57,593 bases of DNA, from the NCBI GenBank assembly GCA_022563775.1, contig JADFMS010000004.1, positions 1-57,593 of the forward strand, read 5' to 3'. This DNA is from Fidelibacterota bacterium. GTDB lineage: Bacteria; Marinisomatota; SORT01. Shown here in pieces: positions 7,970 to 16,483 of the stretch (position 1 is its first letter; each line of letters starts with the position of its first letter). The notes below the pieces were generated by a model that was not told the DNA's origin, did no database searches, and saw only the letters and a list, made by a program, of their open reading frames with translations. A program made the translations under genes and the position numbers.

Positions 7970-8470
7970 ATGAATCAACAGGTTTTGCTTCTTAATCAGA
8001 GTTACGAACCGATGCAAATTTGTAATATGAGACGAGCTATCATACTCCTGTTTTTGGAGAAGGCGCACCCGGTCGAACAATTTAATGCTGAGATTCATTC
8101 AGTTTCTACTTCTATCAAGATGCCGGCGGTAATAAGGTTATTCCACTACATCAAACTTCCTCGGAACAACATCGTTTTGACACGGAAAAATATTCTGAAG
8201 AGGGATTCTTTAGCGTGCCAGTATTGCGGCAACAAGTCCCTGCCGCTGACTGTCGATCACATAATGCCGAAAGTACGCGGAGGAGTCGACAGCTGGGAAA
8301 ATCTCATAACCGCCTGTGTCATTTGTAACAATAAAAAAGGAAATAGAACTCCGCGAGAAGCAAAGATGAAGCTCTTGTCCAAACCGAGAGTGCCTAACAG
8401 AATAACATTCATTCAGCGGTTCGTAAAGACACCCGTGAAGGAGTGGCGACCTTATCTGTTCATGGATTGA
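7970..8470 (+). CDS. HNH endonuclease family protein
   Basis: The protein has the classic HNH core: CQYCG, then LTVDHIMPKVRGGVDSWENL and ACVICNNKKGNRTP. This provides two zinc-binding CxxC pairs, the catalytic His of DH, and the Asn. The N-terminal part (VLLLNQSYEPMQICNMRRAI) matches the widespread chromosomal family of about 165 residues; its role in the cell is not known. I chose the ATG at 7970 because family members begin just before the VLLLNQSYEP strand. An upstream in-frame TTG at 7940, overlapping the NlpC/P60 stop (TTGA), would add ten residues. Confidence 0.85.
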   Translation: MNQQVLLLNQSYEPMQICNMRRAIILLFLEKAHPVEQFNAEIHSVSTSIKMPAVIRLFHYIKLPRNNIVLTRKNILKRDSLACQYCGNKSLPLTVDHIMPKVRGGVDSWENLITACVICNNKKGNRTPREAKMKLLSKPRVPNRITFIQRFVKTPVKEWRPYLFMD

Positions 8471-8472
8471 TC

Positions 8473-9480
8473 ATGTCTCCTGAGGGAAAGAGGATACTGA
8501 GCGGTATGCAGCCCACAGGAAGACTGCACTTAGGTAATCTGGTCGGCGCTCTTGAAAATTGGGTCGAACTTCAAAATTCCGGATACGAAAATTTTCATAT
8601 GGTTGCGGATTGGCATTCGCTTACCATTGATTATAAATCGAGCGGTCAATTGAATGAAGCTACATCAGAAGTAGTGACAGATTGGCTTGCCGCCGGTATA
8701 GACCCCGAAAAGAGCGTAATCTTTATTCAATCACAAATCAAGGAACATGCGGAATTAAATTTATTGCTCTCTATGCTGATAACCGTTCCGAGGCTTGAAC
8801 GCAATCCAACTTTAAAAGAGAGGGTAAGAGATGCCGATCTTGACGAAAATCTCTCTTTTGGTCATTTGGGTTATCCCGTCTTGCAGGCAGCAGATATTCT
8901 AATTTATAGAGCTAATCTTGTTCCCGTCGGAGAAGATCAACTTCCCCATATTGAAATTACAAGGGAGATAGCAAGAAAGTTCAATTCGACATATGGGGAG
9001 GTATTTCCCGTTCCTGAAGGAAAACTGACCAAATTCGGCCGTCTTCCCGGTTTGGATAACAAAAAGATGAGCAAGACGGTGGGCAACACTGTCTTGATGT
9101 CTGATGATAAGGAGACACTTACCAGAAAAATCAAGGGAATGATCACCGATCCCGAAAAGATTTATAAGGATAGTCTCGGGCACCCTGATATATGTCCCGT
9201 ATTTGCGTATCACAATAAGTTCAATGAAAGCGAAGTACCTGAAATACGTTCCGGATGCGAATCAGGAGTTCTTGGATGTGTCGAATGTAAACAGAATCTT
9301 ACGGGTAAATTAAACGACTACTTGGATCCGATAAGAGAAAAACGGGCAGAATTGGAGTCAAAACCTGACTCAATTCATGAAATAATCCATGAAGGCAATT
9401 TGAAAGCGAAAAAAGAGGTCACAGAAACCATGTCTTTGGTATATGAGGCTATGAAATTTGGTAAGCCCTCTATTAGTTGA
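8473..9480 (+). CDS. trpS: Tryptophanyl-tRNA synthetase
   Basis: This class I aminoacyl-tRNA synthetase charges tRNA-Trp. It carries the HIGH-type motif in SGMQPTGRLHLGNLVGAL and the KMSKS-type motif in LDNKKMSKTVGN, with the conserved QAADILIYRANLVPVGEDQ segment between. From the ATG at 8473 it is 335 residues, normal for the family. A GTG at 8443 would add ten residues that are not part of the fold. It lies 2 bases after the HNH stop and its end overlaps the scpA start by 23 bases, so it belongs to the trpS-scpA-scpB-rluB operon. Confidence 0.96.
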   Translation: MSPEGKRILSGMQPTGRLHLGNLVGALENWVELQNSGYENFHMVADWHSLTIDYKSSGQLNEATSEVVTDWLAAGIDPEKSVIFIQSQIKEHAELNLLLSMLITVPRLERNPTLKERVRDADLDENLSFGHLGYPVLQAADILIYRANLVPVGEDQLPHIEITREIARKFNSTYGEVFPVPEGKLTKFGRLPGLDNKKMSKTVGNTVLMSDDKETLTRKIKGMITDPEKIYKDSLGHPDICPVFAYHNKFNESEVPEIRSGCESGVLGCVECKQNLTGKLNDYLDPIREKRAELESKPDSIHEIIHEGNLKAKKEVTETMSLVYEAMKFGKPSIS

Positions 9481-10204
9481 CCAATATCGGGTAAGGCTCC
9501 CAATTTTTGAGGGTCCGCTCGACCTTCTTATTTTTTTTATCAAAAGGGATGAAATAGATATCTATGACATCCCAATCGCAAAGATAACCCAGGATTTCTT
9601 GGATTATCTGAATCTAATGACCGCATTGAATTTGGTTCTTGCGGGTGATTTTATGGTTATCGCAGCGACCCTCATGCGGATAAAGGCGAGAATGCTGCTG
9701 CCCCCTACTCCGGGAGAGGAAGAAGAGGACATCGAAGATCCACGCCGGGAGCTTGTGGAAATGCTGATTGAATACAAAAGATTTAAAGAAGCGGCTGGCG
9801 AATTGAGAGATATAGAAGAAGACCGGATTAAAATGTTTCCGCGTATTCAGAGTATGGAGGAGGTTTATGGGGGACCCACGGTAGAAGATTCGCTTACGGA
9901 TGTAACTCTGTATGACTTGCTTGAGACGGTAAAAAGAATCTTAGCGGATATGCCGGAGGAACTGACTCATAATGTGGAGACAATTAGTAATACGATAGAT
10001 GAACAGATGGGAGTAATTGAGGGCTTCTTCGGTGAGCGAAACGAATATACATTCATGGAACTTGCAAAAACCATCAAGAAAAGAGTGGTTGTAATACTAA
10101 CATTTTTGGCGCTATTGGAGCTAATGCGATTAAGGAAAATTACGATATCACAAGATAAGTTTCTCGGGGAAATACTTATAAGGAAAGTATCGAATGAAAA
10201 GTAA
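9458..10204 (+). CDS. scpA: Segregation and condensation protein A
   Basis: ScpA is the kleisin subunit of the SMC-ScpAB condensin, bridging SMC heads with ScpB to organise the chromosome. The N-terminal motif RLPIFEGPLDLLIFFIKRDEIDIYDIPIAKIT is diagnostic, followed by the MRIKARMLLP helix. The C-terminal winged-helix (VVVILTFLALLELMRLRKI) contacts the SMC head. The start at TTG 9458 is forced, because no other start codon precedes the conserved strand. It overlaps trpS by 23 bases and scpB by 11. Confidence 0.95.
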   Translation: MVSPLLVDQYRVRLPIFEGPLDLLIFFIKRDEIDIYDIPIAKITQDFLDYLNLMTALNLVLAGDFMVIAATLMRIKARMLLPPTPGEEEEDIEDPRRELVEMLIEYKRFKEAAGELRDIEEDRIKMFPRIQSMEEVYGGPTVEDSLTDVTLYDLLETVKRILADMPEELTHNVETISNTIDEQMGVIEGFFGERNEYTFMELAKTIKKRVVVILTFLALLELMRLRKITISQDKFLGEILIRKVSNEK

Positions 10205-10742
10205 TGGAATGACAATAGACAAGATAATCGAGGCGATCATCTTTGCGTCTCCGGAACCGATAACCGATCATCGAATTAAGGATTGTATAGAGGGGACTGA
10301 AGATTTGGATGTTGACTCAAAGGTGAATGAGTTAAATGATGAATATGAGAAGAACGGCAGGTCTTTCAGAATTATCAATGTTGCCGGTGGATATCAAATG
10401 ACAACCTTACCCGATTATGAGCAGTGGGTCAGACGTGTATTTGTTGCGCGAGGAAGACTAAGACTCTCTCCGCAGGCGCTCGAAACTCTATCGATCGTTG
10501 CATATCGTCAGCCTGTGAGTAAACCGACCATGGAATCTATCAGAGGGATAAACTGTGACGGTGTGATCAAAACACTATTGGAGAGAAACCTCATAACGAT
10601 TAAGGGAAGGGAGGATTCACCCGGTAGACCGATCTTGTACGGCACCACGAATGAATTTCTCCGGTATTTCGGATTGAATAATCTCAAGGATCTTCCCGAG
10701 CTGAAAGAGATAGAAGAAATTATCGGAGCTGTCGAAGATTGA
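10194..10742 (+). CDS. scpB: Segregation and condensation protein B
   Basis: ScpB forms a dimer of tandem winged helices that binds ScpA in the condensin complex. Visible family signatures are IDKIIEAIIFASPEPIT at the start, LRLSPQALETLSIVAYRQPVSKPTMESIRGI, and LITIKGREDSPGRPILYGTT. Length (182 residues) is typical. The ATG lies inside the end of scpA, and its TGA overlaps the TTG of the next gene, so the four genes are tightly coupled. Confidence 0.95.
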   Translation: MKSNGMTIDKIIEAIIFASPEPITDHRIKDCIEGTEDLDVDSKVNELNDEYEKNGRSFRIINVAGGYQMTTLPDYEQWVRRVFVARGRLRLSPQALETLSIVAYRQPVSKPTMESIRGINCDGVIKTLLERNLITIKGREDSPGRPILYGTTNEFLRYFGLNNLKDLPELKEIEEIIGAVED

Positions 10743-11449
10743 GGCTAAACCATTATCTCGCCAAGGCGGGAGTTGCTTCCAGACGCAAAAGTGATCTTCT
10801 CATCAGCGAAGGCAGAATTTCCGTTAATGGAAATATAGTCACTGAGTTAGGTGTAAAGATTGATGAAAATTCAGATGTTATTGCAGTTGACGGAAAATCC
10901 ATATCATATAATGAATCTGAGAAAAAAAAATATTATCTGCTGAATAAACCTGCTCGCACGCTCACCTCTGTTTCCGATGACAGGGATAGAATCACAGTTA
11001 TGGACTACATCAATAACTCAAAAGGATTACATCCTGTCGGGAGGCTCGACTACAACTCTACAGGAGTACTGCTTATTACAAATGACGGGGAGTTGACAAA
11101 TAAACTGATTCATCCCTCCAACGAAGTGGAAAGGGTGTATGTTGCGAGACTGAATCGCCCTGTTGTCGCTAACGATTTGAAGAAGTTAAAGGATGGCGTA
11201 ATTCTTGAAGATGGGCTTGTAAATTTGCTTAGATTTAAACAAACAGGTAGAAGGGAGATCACCTTAGCGATAGCCGAGGGAAGAAATAGAGAGGTCAAGC
11301 GGTTATTCGAGAAAATCGGATTGAAAGTTGTCAGGCTTCACAGACAAAGTTTTGCGGGTATCACCGACAAAGGATTAAAAAAGGGCGAATTCAGGAAATT
11401 AAGGAAAAGGGAAATTTCAGCATTGAAAGGTAACAAGAATTGGACATAA
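10739..11449 (+). CDS. rluB: Ribosomal large-subunit pseudouridine synthase, RluB/RsuA family
   Basis: An N-terminal S4 RNA-binding domain (RLNHYLAKAGVASRRKSDLLISEGRISVNG) precedes the RsuA-type catalytic domain. The catalytic Asp is in HPVGRLDYNSTGVLLITNDGE. Family members isomerise uridine to pseudouridine in rRNA; RluB acts on the large-subunit peptidyl-transferase region. Presence in a scpAB-rluB operon favours RluB over RsuA. The TTG start overlaps the scpB stop (TTGA) and is needed because the S4 domain begins immediately. Confidence 0.9.
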   Translation: MRLNHYLAKAGVASRRKSDLLISEGRISVNGNIVTELGVKIDENSDVIAVDGKSISYNESEKKKYYLLNKPARTLTSVSDDRDRITVMDYINNSKGLHPVGRLDYNSTGVLLITNDGELTNKLIHPSNEVERVYVARLNRPVVANDLKKLKDGVILEDGLVNLLRFKQTGRREITLAIAEGRNREVKRLFEKIGLKVVRLHRQSFAGITDKGLKKGEFRKLRKREISALKGNKNWT

Positions 11450-11722
11450 AAGGGAAAACTATCTTAATCCTCGGCGGGTGGGGGCTTGTCGGTCAATCAA
11501 TTTGCCGAAGGTTGATACCGGAGAAACCGGGAAAGATCGTCATAACATCCCTGCATGAAGGTGATGCAGATTCTATCAGAAATCAAATCGCAATATTCTT
11601 TAAATTCTTCATCATATTTTGAGCGTTAGAGGCGATATTGAATGAGAAAAGATGAATTTTCAATCGGAAAGATAGTCGGTTGGATATTTGAGAGGGAAAA
11701 GAGCGGTTTCAGAATGAAATAA
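11440..11722 (+). pseudogene. Decayed NAD(P)-binding Rossmann protein gene
   Basis: The first 50 codons (11440-11622) encode a clear Rossmann start: KGKTILILGGWGLVGQSICRRLIPEKPGKIVITSLHEG, with a GxxGxxG nucleotide-binding loop. The frame then closes after a short hydrophobic tail, far below the 200-400 residues of such enzymes. A second remnant in another frame (11642-11722), MRKDEFSIGKIVGWIFEREKSGF, could be the C-terminal end of the same protein after loss of the middle; that link is inference. The gene overlaps the rluB stop, so the intact ancestor was in the operon. Confidence 0.6.
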
Positions 11723-11768
11723 TAATTCTTGCATTATTTTCTCAGTGTTTTTACCTTTAGCAGCTGTC

Positions 11769-12482
11769 ATGAAAAATTTTGATGATAAATGGCGTTTAAT
11801 CGCGATTGACGGAGTAGCTGCGTCAGGAAAAAGCACGACCGCATTGGGATTGGCGGTAGAATTGGGATATAATTACCTTGATACCGGTGCGATGTATCGC
11901 ACCGTAGCGCTCAACTTAATTCAAAATGGCGCCGACAAGGATGACAATTACGCCGTTATTTCGAGCTTGGAAACGGCTAAAATAAAGGTCGAATGCACAA
12001 ATGACCAAATGAAAATATATCTTGGAGATGAAGAAGTTTCGGGAAAGATAAGAACAAATGAGGTTACCAAATTGACCTCACAGATAAGCATCATTCCTGA
12101 AGTAAGAAAAATGATGGTCGAGCTTCAGAGAAAACTTGTCAAAGGCAAGAATTTTATCGTTGAAGGTAGAGACATTGGTACGGTTGTTTTTCCCGATGCC
12201 GATATGAAATTTTTCTTAACTGCTTCTGTAGAAGAAAGAGCAAAAAGACGTTATGCTGATTTGAAGGAAGACGAAAACAGCAAAACATTGGAAGAGATTG
12301 AAAAAGAGATAGAGGAACGAGATTTACGAGATTCAACCAGAACAACATCCCCGCTCGTAAGTGCGGAGGATGCAATTGAAATAGATACGACCGATATGAC
12401 GGTCGATGAGCAAGTCAAACACTTAACCCGACTAATCCATACGGATATGCGCAAGGAGCCACAAGTATATGCCGGAGAATGA
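11769..12482 (+). CDS. cmk: Cytidylate kinase
   Basis: Cmk phosphorylates CMP and dCMP with ATP. The P-loop is in IAIDGVAASGKSTTALGLA, followed by LDTGAMYRTVAL (CMP-binding) and the conserved FIVEGRDIGTVVFPDADMKFFLTA. The C-terminal ERDLRDSTRTTSPL lid and ALEIDTT-like EDAIEIDTTDMTVDE segments are typical. I chose the ATG at 11769 (MKNFDDKWRLIAIDG); a GTG at 11745 would add eight residues without a family match. The rpsA start lies inside the end of cmk, an arrangement found in many bacteria. Confidence 0.95.
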   Translation: MKNFDDKWRLIAIDGVAASGKSTTALGLAVELGYNYLDTGAMYRTVALNLIQNGADKDDNYAVISSLETAKIKVECTNDQMKIYLGDEEVSGKIRTNEVTKLTSQISIIPEVRKMMVELQRKLVKGKNFIVEGRDIGTVVFPDADMKFFLTASVEERAKRRYADLKEDENSKTLEEIEKEIEERDLRDSTRTTSPLVSAEDAIEIDTTDMTVDEQVKHLTRLIHTDMRKEPQVYAGE

Positions 12483-14802
12483 AAAGAGTAACATAGAACC
12501 CACTAACCCTGAGACTGTGGAATTAGAAACAGAAACCGCCGTAGAAGAGGATGTTGCAGTTCAGGCTGAAGAAGAAAATAGAGAAAAAAAGGTATCAGAA
12601 GAAGAATCCGAACAAAAAGAGACCGATAGCAATTCAGAAGACAATGTCGCCGATACTCCAATAGAAGAATCCAAGCAGACCGAAAGTGATAAGAGTGCAA
12701 AAGAGAAAGAAGAAAAGTCTGACGAAGCTGAAATCACCGATTCGACTGCTCCTGAAAAAGAGCCGACACCACCGCTCAATCCACCGATAGTCAGTGATGA
12801 AATCAGGACCGTAACTCTTGAAGAGTTGGAAAAGTTGGCATTAGAGCCTGACAGCGGCGATAGCGAAATGGAGAAATTATACAATAATTCACTCAATGAC
12901 ATTTCCGAAGGTGATGTAACAGAGGGTAGGGTATTAGCGGTTTACGATAATGAAGCGATAGTAGATATCGGATTCAAATCGGAAGGGATAGTTCCAATAG
13001 AGGATTTTAATTCCGGCGATCTCCCAAAAGTCGGTGAAACTATTGAAGTCTATCTTGAACGGTTGGAAGACGAAAACGGGCAATTGGTTTTATCAAAGAA
13101 AAAAGCCGATTTCATGAGAATATGGGAACGGGTTGTGGAAGGATTCAATAACGATGAGATTTTTGAAGGAAGGATCTTAAGGCGTGTTAAGGGCGGAATG
13201 GTCGTTGACCTATTAGGACTTGACGCATTTTTACCCGGCTCTCAAATAGATGTTAAGCCGATTCAGGATTTTGACAAATATGTTGGAAATACGTATGAGC
13301 TCAAGATTGTGAAGCTTAATGAATCACGAAAGAATATTGTTGTTTCCAGAAGGGAACTGATAGAAGAAGACCTTAAGGAGAAAAGGCATGAGGTTCTCGC
13401 CGGTATCGAACCCGGTCATGTGATGCCTGGTAGAGTCAAGAATATCACTGATTTTGGTGTGTTCATTGATCTTGGGGGTGTAGACGGTCTGCTTCACATA
13501 ACCGATTTGTCGTGGGGAAGGATTAATCACCCCTCAGAGATAGTATCGATGGACGAGGAGATAGAAGTCGTAGTCCTGAACTATAACAATGATACGGATC
13601 GTATATCATTGGGATATAAGCAACTTCAGCCGCATCCGTGGGAAAAAGTGGAAGAACGATTCCCTGTTGATTCGATGGTAAAAGGTAAGGTCGTAAGTAT
13701 CACCAACTACGGCGCGTTCGTTGAATTGGATAAAGGCGTAGAAGGATTGATACATATTTCAGAAATGTCCTGGACTCAGCATATAAAACACCCGTCAAAT
13801 GTCCTCTCATTAGGTGAGGAAGTTGACGCCAAGATTCTGAAAGTGAATCAGGAAGATAAAAAGATCTCTCTCGGACTAAAACAACTGACTCCGGATCCAT
13901 GGGAAAATATCGAGGAAAAATATCAAGTAGGGACGATTCACACCGGCAATGTTAGAAATCTGACACAATTTGGCGCTTTCGTGGAGCTAGAAGAAGGTGT
14001 TGAGGGCTTGGTACATATCTCTGATCTCTCGTGGACAAAAAAGGTGCGGCATCCTAAAGAGGTAGTTAAAAAGGGTGATGAAATAGAGATAAAGGTACTT
14101 GACATTAGCAGAGAAAACAGACGCATATCCTTAGGGCATAAACAGGTGAGCGAAGATCCATGGCCAATATTTGAAGAAAAATACGGATTAGACAAACATG
14201 TTGATTGCAAGATCGTTAAAGTTCTCGATAAAGGAGTGACGGTTGAGCTTCCTGAAGGAGGAGAGGGATTTGTCCCACTCTCGAAATTGACAGGCCATAA
14301 GGTGCGAAGAGCTTCTGAGATAGTTGAGGAAGGAGAATTGCTAAACCTCAAAGTGATCGAGTTCAATAAGGAGGACAAGAAAATTGTGCTCTCCTATGTT
14401 GATTATCTAACCGATAAAGGTGAGGAAGAACCTGCTGATAGGTTAGAAAAAGCTCAGAAAAAGAGAGCTGAAAACGCTGAAGCAGCTGCAGCAGTTGAAA
14501 GTGGAGAAGAAAACGTAGAGTCTCATGTCGAGGTGACCGATGATTCCTCAGAATCAGCAACTGAGAAAGTTGAAGAGAGTCTGTCTACCGATGACAGTGT
14601 CGGAGAAGCAGAAGAATCGAAAGAAGAAAAATCCGAATTATCAGAAGATACCGAAACAGCTGAATCAGCAGACAAGGATGTAGATACAGAAGACACCGAA
14701 ACAGCTGAATCAGCAGACAAGGATGTAGATACAGAAGACACCGAAACAGCTGAATCAGAGGACAAGGATGAGGATACAGAAGAAGATAAGGATTCAAAAT
14801 AG
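12469..14802 (+). CDS. rpsA: 30S ribosomal protein S1 with long acidic extensions
   Basis: Six S1 (OB-fold) repeats can be counted between about residues 140 and 650. The later ones show GRVKNITDFGVFIDLGGVDG, GKVVSITNYGAFVELDKG and GNVRNLTQFGAFVELEEG, each ending with an RISLGxKQL-type motif. S1 helps the 30S subunit bind and unfold mRNA. At 777 residues it is longer than the usual 400-600, because of an N-terminal tail of about 130 mostly Glu/Ser/Asp residues and a C-terminal acidic tail of about 120. The latter contains a 15-residue unit repeated three times. An AAGGAG site precedes the ATG by about 10 bases, within cmk. Confidence 0.95.
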   Translation: MPENEKSNIEPTNPETVELETETAVEEDVAVQAEEENREKKVSEEESEQKETDSNSEDNVADTPIEESKQTESDKSAKEKEEKSDEAEITDSTAPEKEPTPPLNPPIVSDEIRTVTLEELEKLALEPDSGDSEMEKLYNNSLNDISEGDVTEGRVLAVYDNEAIVDIGFKSEGIVPIEDFNSGDLPKVGETIEVYLERLEDENGQLVLSKKKADFMRIWERVVEGFNNDEIFEGRILRRVKGGMVVDLLGLDAFLPGSQIDVKPIQDFDKYVGNTYELKIVKLNESRKNIVVSRRELIEEDLKEKRHEVLAGIEPGHVMPGRVKNITDFGVFIDLGGVDGLLHITDLSWGRINHPSEIVSMDEEIEVVVLNYNNDTDRISLGYKQLQPHPWEKVEERFPVDSMVKGKVVSITNYGAFVELDKGVEGLIHISEMSWTQHIKHPSNVLSLGEEVDAKILKVNQEDKKISLGLKQLTPDPWENIEEKYQVGTIHTGNVRNLTQFGAFVELEEGVEGLVHISDLSWTKKVRHPKEVVKKGDEIEIKVLDISRENRRISLGHKQVSEDPWPIFEEKYGLDKHVDCKIVKVLDKGVTVELPEGGEGFVPLSKLTGHKVRRASEIVEEGELLNLKVIEFNKEDKKIVLSYVDYLTDKGEEEPADRLEKAQKKRAENAEAAAAVESGEENVESHVEVTDDSSESATEKVEESLSTDDSVGEAEESKEEKSELSEDTETAESADKDVDTEDTETAESADKDVDTEDTETAESEDKDEDTEEDKDSK
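14644..14778 (+). repeat. 45-bp tandem repeat, three copies, in the 3' end of rpsA
   Basis: Units start at 14644, 14689 and 14734, each beginning GAAGAYACCGAAACAGC. The first two are nearly identical and the third has diverged. They encode EDTETAESADKDVDT twice and then EDTETAESEDKDEDT. The near identity at the nucleotide level indicates recent expansion by slippage. Confidence 0.85.
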
Positions 14803-14849
14803 TATGCAACTATCCTTCCTTCTAAAATAAAATTTTAAGGGGTAACTCA

Positions 14850-15035
14850 ATGCCTTGTTTTTCTCAAAAACATGGTGAGACGATAACAACCCCCTCCCCT
14901 GTCTTTAAGATAGAGCAGCGAAACCCCGATTTTATTTTGAGGGAGTCTTTCACAATGTCTATTTTACTTTTAGGAACACCGTCATACGTTCATAGAGCAT
15001 TTGATGGAATAATTCCCTCTGTTGAAAAATTATAG
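14850..15035 (+). CDS. Possible small protein, unrecognised
   Basis: A 61-codon frame starts at an ATG with AAGGGG about 7 bases upstream. The product resembles no family I know and has no clear signal peptide, membrane segment or motif. It sits in the 455-base gap between rpsA and the zinc-ribbon gene (14803-15257). Apart from this frame the gap shows only AT-rich sequence and a weak CTCC...GGAG inverted repeat near 15086-15104. It may be spurious. Confidence 0.25.
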   Translation: MPCFSQKHGETITTPSPVFKIEQRNPDFILRESFTMSILLLGTPSYVHRAFDGIIPSVEKL

Positions 15036-15257
15036 GACAATGAATGTTTACCCATAAGATCCGGTCTAATACTTTGAAAAAATCACCTCCGCAATTTTTT
15101 TTGGAGCGGTATAGTGAATTATCAACTAAAGTTTTATATTTGTGGCTGTTGGCACACTATTAAAAGTAAATGAAAGTGGATGGGATAAGAGAGATGGAGA
15201 TTAAAGGTGCGTAAGAAGAGAGTTTTAACGAGATAGGTTGTTAAGGGAGGAATAAAA

Positions 15258-15449
15258 ATGGAAGCCCAGTATCCGCCATGCCAAAAATGTAATAACGGTA
15301 TTCTCATTCCCTTATCCGATTATGGAAGACAGGGGTCGGAGATAAGATATAAAGCCTGGGTATGTACAAACCCGGATTGCGGTTTTAATATCAAAATTGA
15401 CAACGGAGAGTTGAGTATCGGTCATAATCTTAAAAAATCGAATAAGTGA
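15258..15449 (+). CDS. Small zinc-ribbon protein
   Basis: The 63-residue protein has a CxxC pair (CQKCNNGILIP) near the N-terminus and a second pair, CTNPDC, about 30 residues later, forming a single zinc ribbon. A strong ribosome-binding site, AAGGGAGGAATAAAA, precedes the ATG. Nothing identifies its partner; small zinc ribbons of this kind often bind nucleic acid or act as assembly factors. It is followed after 29 bases by the YbbR gene. Confidence 0.75.
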   Translation: MEAQYPPCQKCNNGILIPLSDYGRQGSEIRYKAWVCTNPDCGFNIKIDNGELSIGHNLKKSNK

Positions 15450-15478
15450 GCGCCTGATTTAATGGTAGACCGAACGAT

Positions 15479-16483
15479 ATGAATTTACCGATAAAATTTT
15501 TAAAGCGATTTAGCGATAATTTGTCTATAAAGATAAGTTCTCTCATAATTGCTTTGACCCTATGGTTGTTCGTAGTTACCGGAAGCGATTATGTGCATGT
15601 GGTAAAAATTCCTATCCATCTCAGAAATTTGCAATCGGGCAGAATTTTAGCTAATGAGATTCCGGAATTCGCTGAAGTAAGGATGCGCGGTACGGGGAGA
15701 CAATTTTTAAATAATCAACTCACTACGGCATTTGCTGATATGGGGATAATGTTGGAAATGGGAAGGATACGGTTCTATTATGAATTTGCGTTGGAACCTT
15801 ATTTAAAAACTTATCCTAACAGGCTCGTGATGCCGAGGGATTTTGGATTAGAATTAGTTGAAATAATATCTCCTGACACCGTAAAAGTAAAGTTGGATTC
15901 ATATTTGAAAAAGGTGGTACCTGTAAGACCAAAGGTTACAATTTCTACTGATCCCGGCTATATACAGGTAGGTAAAACCGAGACAATACCATCTGAGGTG
16001 ACAATATCAGGTCCTTCATTGTTGATCAGAGAAATTAGCGAGAGCTTCACCGAGGAGATTAATTTTGAAGCAAGAAAGAATAGTGTGAGAAAGACTATGG
16101 ATTTGAATGTGAGCAACAAATCTTTAATAAAGATCGAGCCCGCAAAGGTGCAGCTTATGGCAAACATTCAAAGCATAGGTGAGCGAACATTGGAGGGAAT
16201 TGAGGTACAGGTGAGGAATGTGCCTGAAAATCTCAAGGCAATAGTAAATCCAACGACAGTCTCATTAGATTTACAGGGCGGAATAGCATTTTTAAGCGGT
16301 CTGACAGGAGATGAAATCGATGCTACTATTGATTATGCTACCGATTGGACGGAAAACAAAAGAATGTATTCATTAAAAATAGTTGTACCGAAAGATGTAA
16401 TTAACTGGAGTGGACCAAACCCTTTAGAAGTTGAAGTCATAGTAATTCGAGAACGGATAAGCAGTGCGAGTACTGGGAATTGA
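15479..16483 (+). CDS. YbbR-like domain protein (CdaR-like)
   Basis: A cytoplasmic N-terminus (NLPIKFLKRFSDNLSIKISSL) and one membrane helix (IIALTLWLFVVTGSDYV) anchor an extracytoplasmic chain of YbbR repeats. The repeats show the recurring pattern of a V-x-V strand followed by a proline-containing turn (IPSEVTISGPSLLIREI). In Firmicutes the homologue CdaR regulates the diadenylate cyclase CdaA. No cdaA gene is next to it here, so that role is uncertain. Its 3' end overlaps the tsaD start by 20 bases. Confidence 0.85.
   Translation: MNLPIKFLKRFSDNLSIKISSLIIALTLWLFVVTGSDYVHVVKIPIHLRNLQSGRILANEIPEFAEVRMRGTGRQFLNNQLTTAFADMGIMLEMGRIRFYYEFALEPYLKTYPNRLVMPRDFGLELVEIISPDTVKVKLDSYLKKVVPVRPKVTISTDPGYIQVGKTETIPSEVTISGPSLLIREISESFTEEINFEARKNSVRKTMDLNVSNKSLIKIEPAKVQLMANIQSIGERTLEGIEVQVRNVPENLKAIVNPTTVSLDLQGGIAFLSGLTGDEIDATIDYATDWTENKRMYSLKIVVPKDVINWSGPNPLEVEVIVIRERISSASTGN

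Noticed and set aside
12561..12902. Serine-rich frame on the minus strand opposite the start of rpsA
   Set aside because: It is the antisense of the Glu/Ser-rich S1 tail (GAA and TCA codons read backwards), lacking any recognisable domain.
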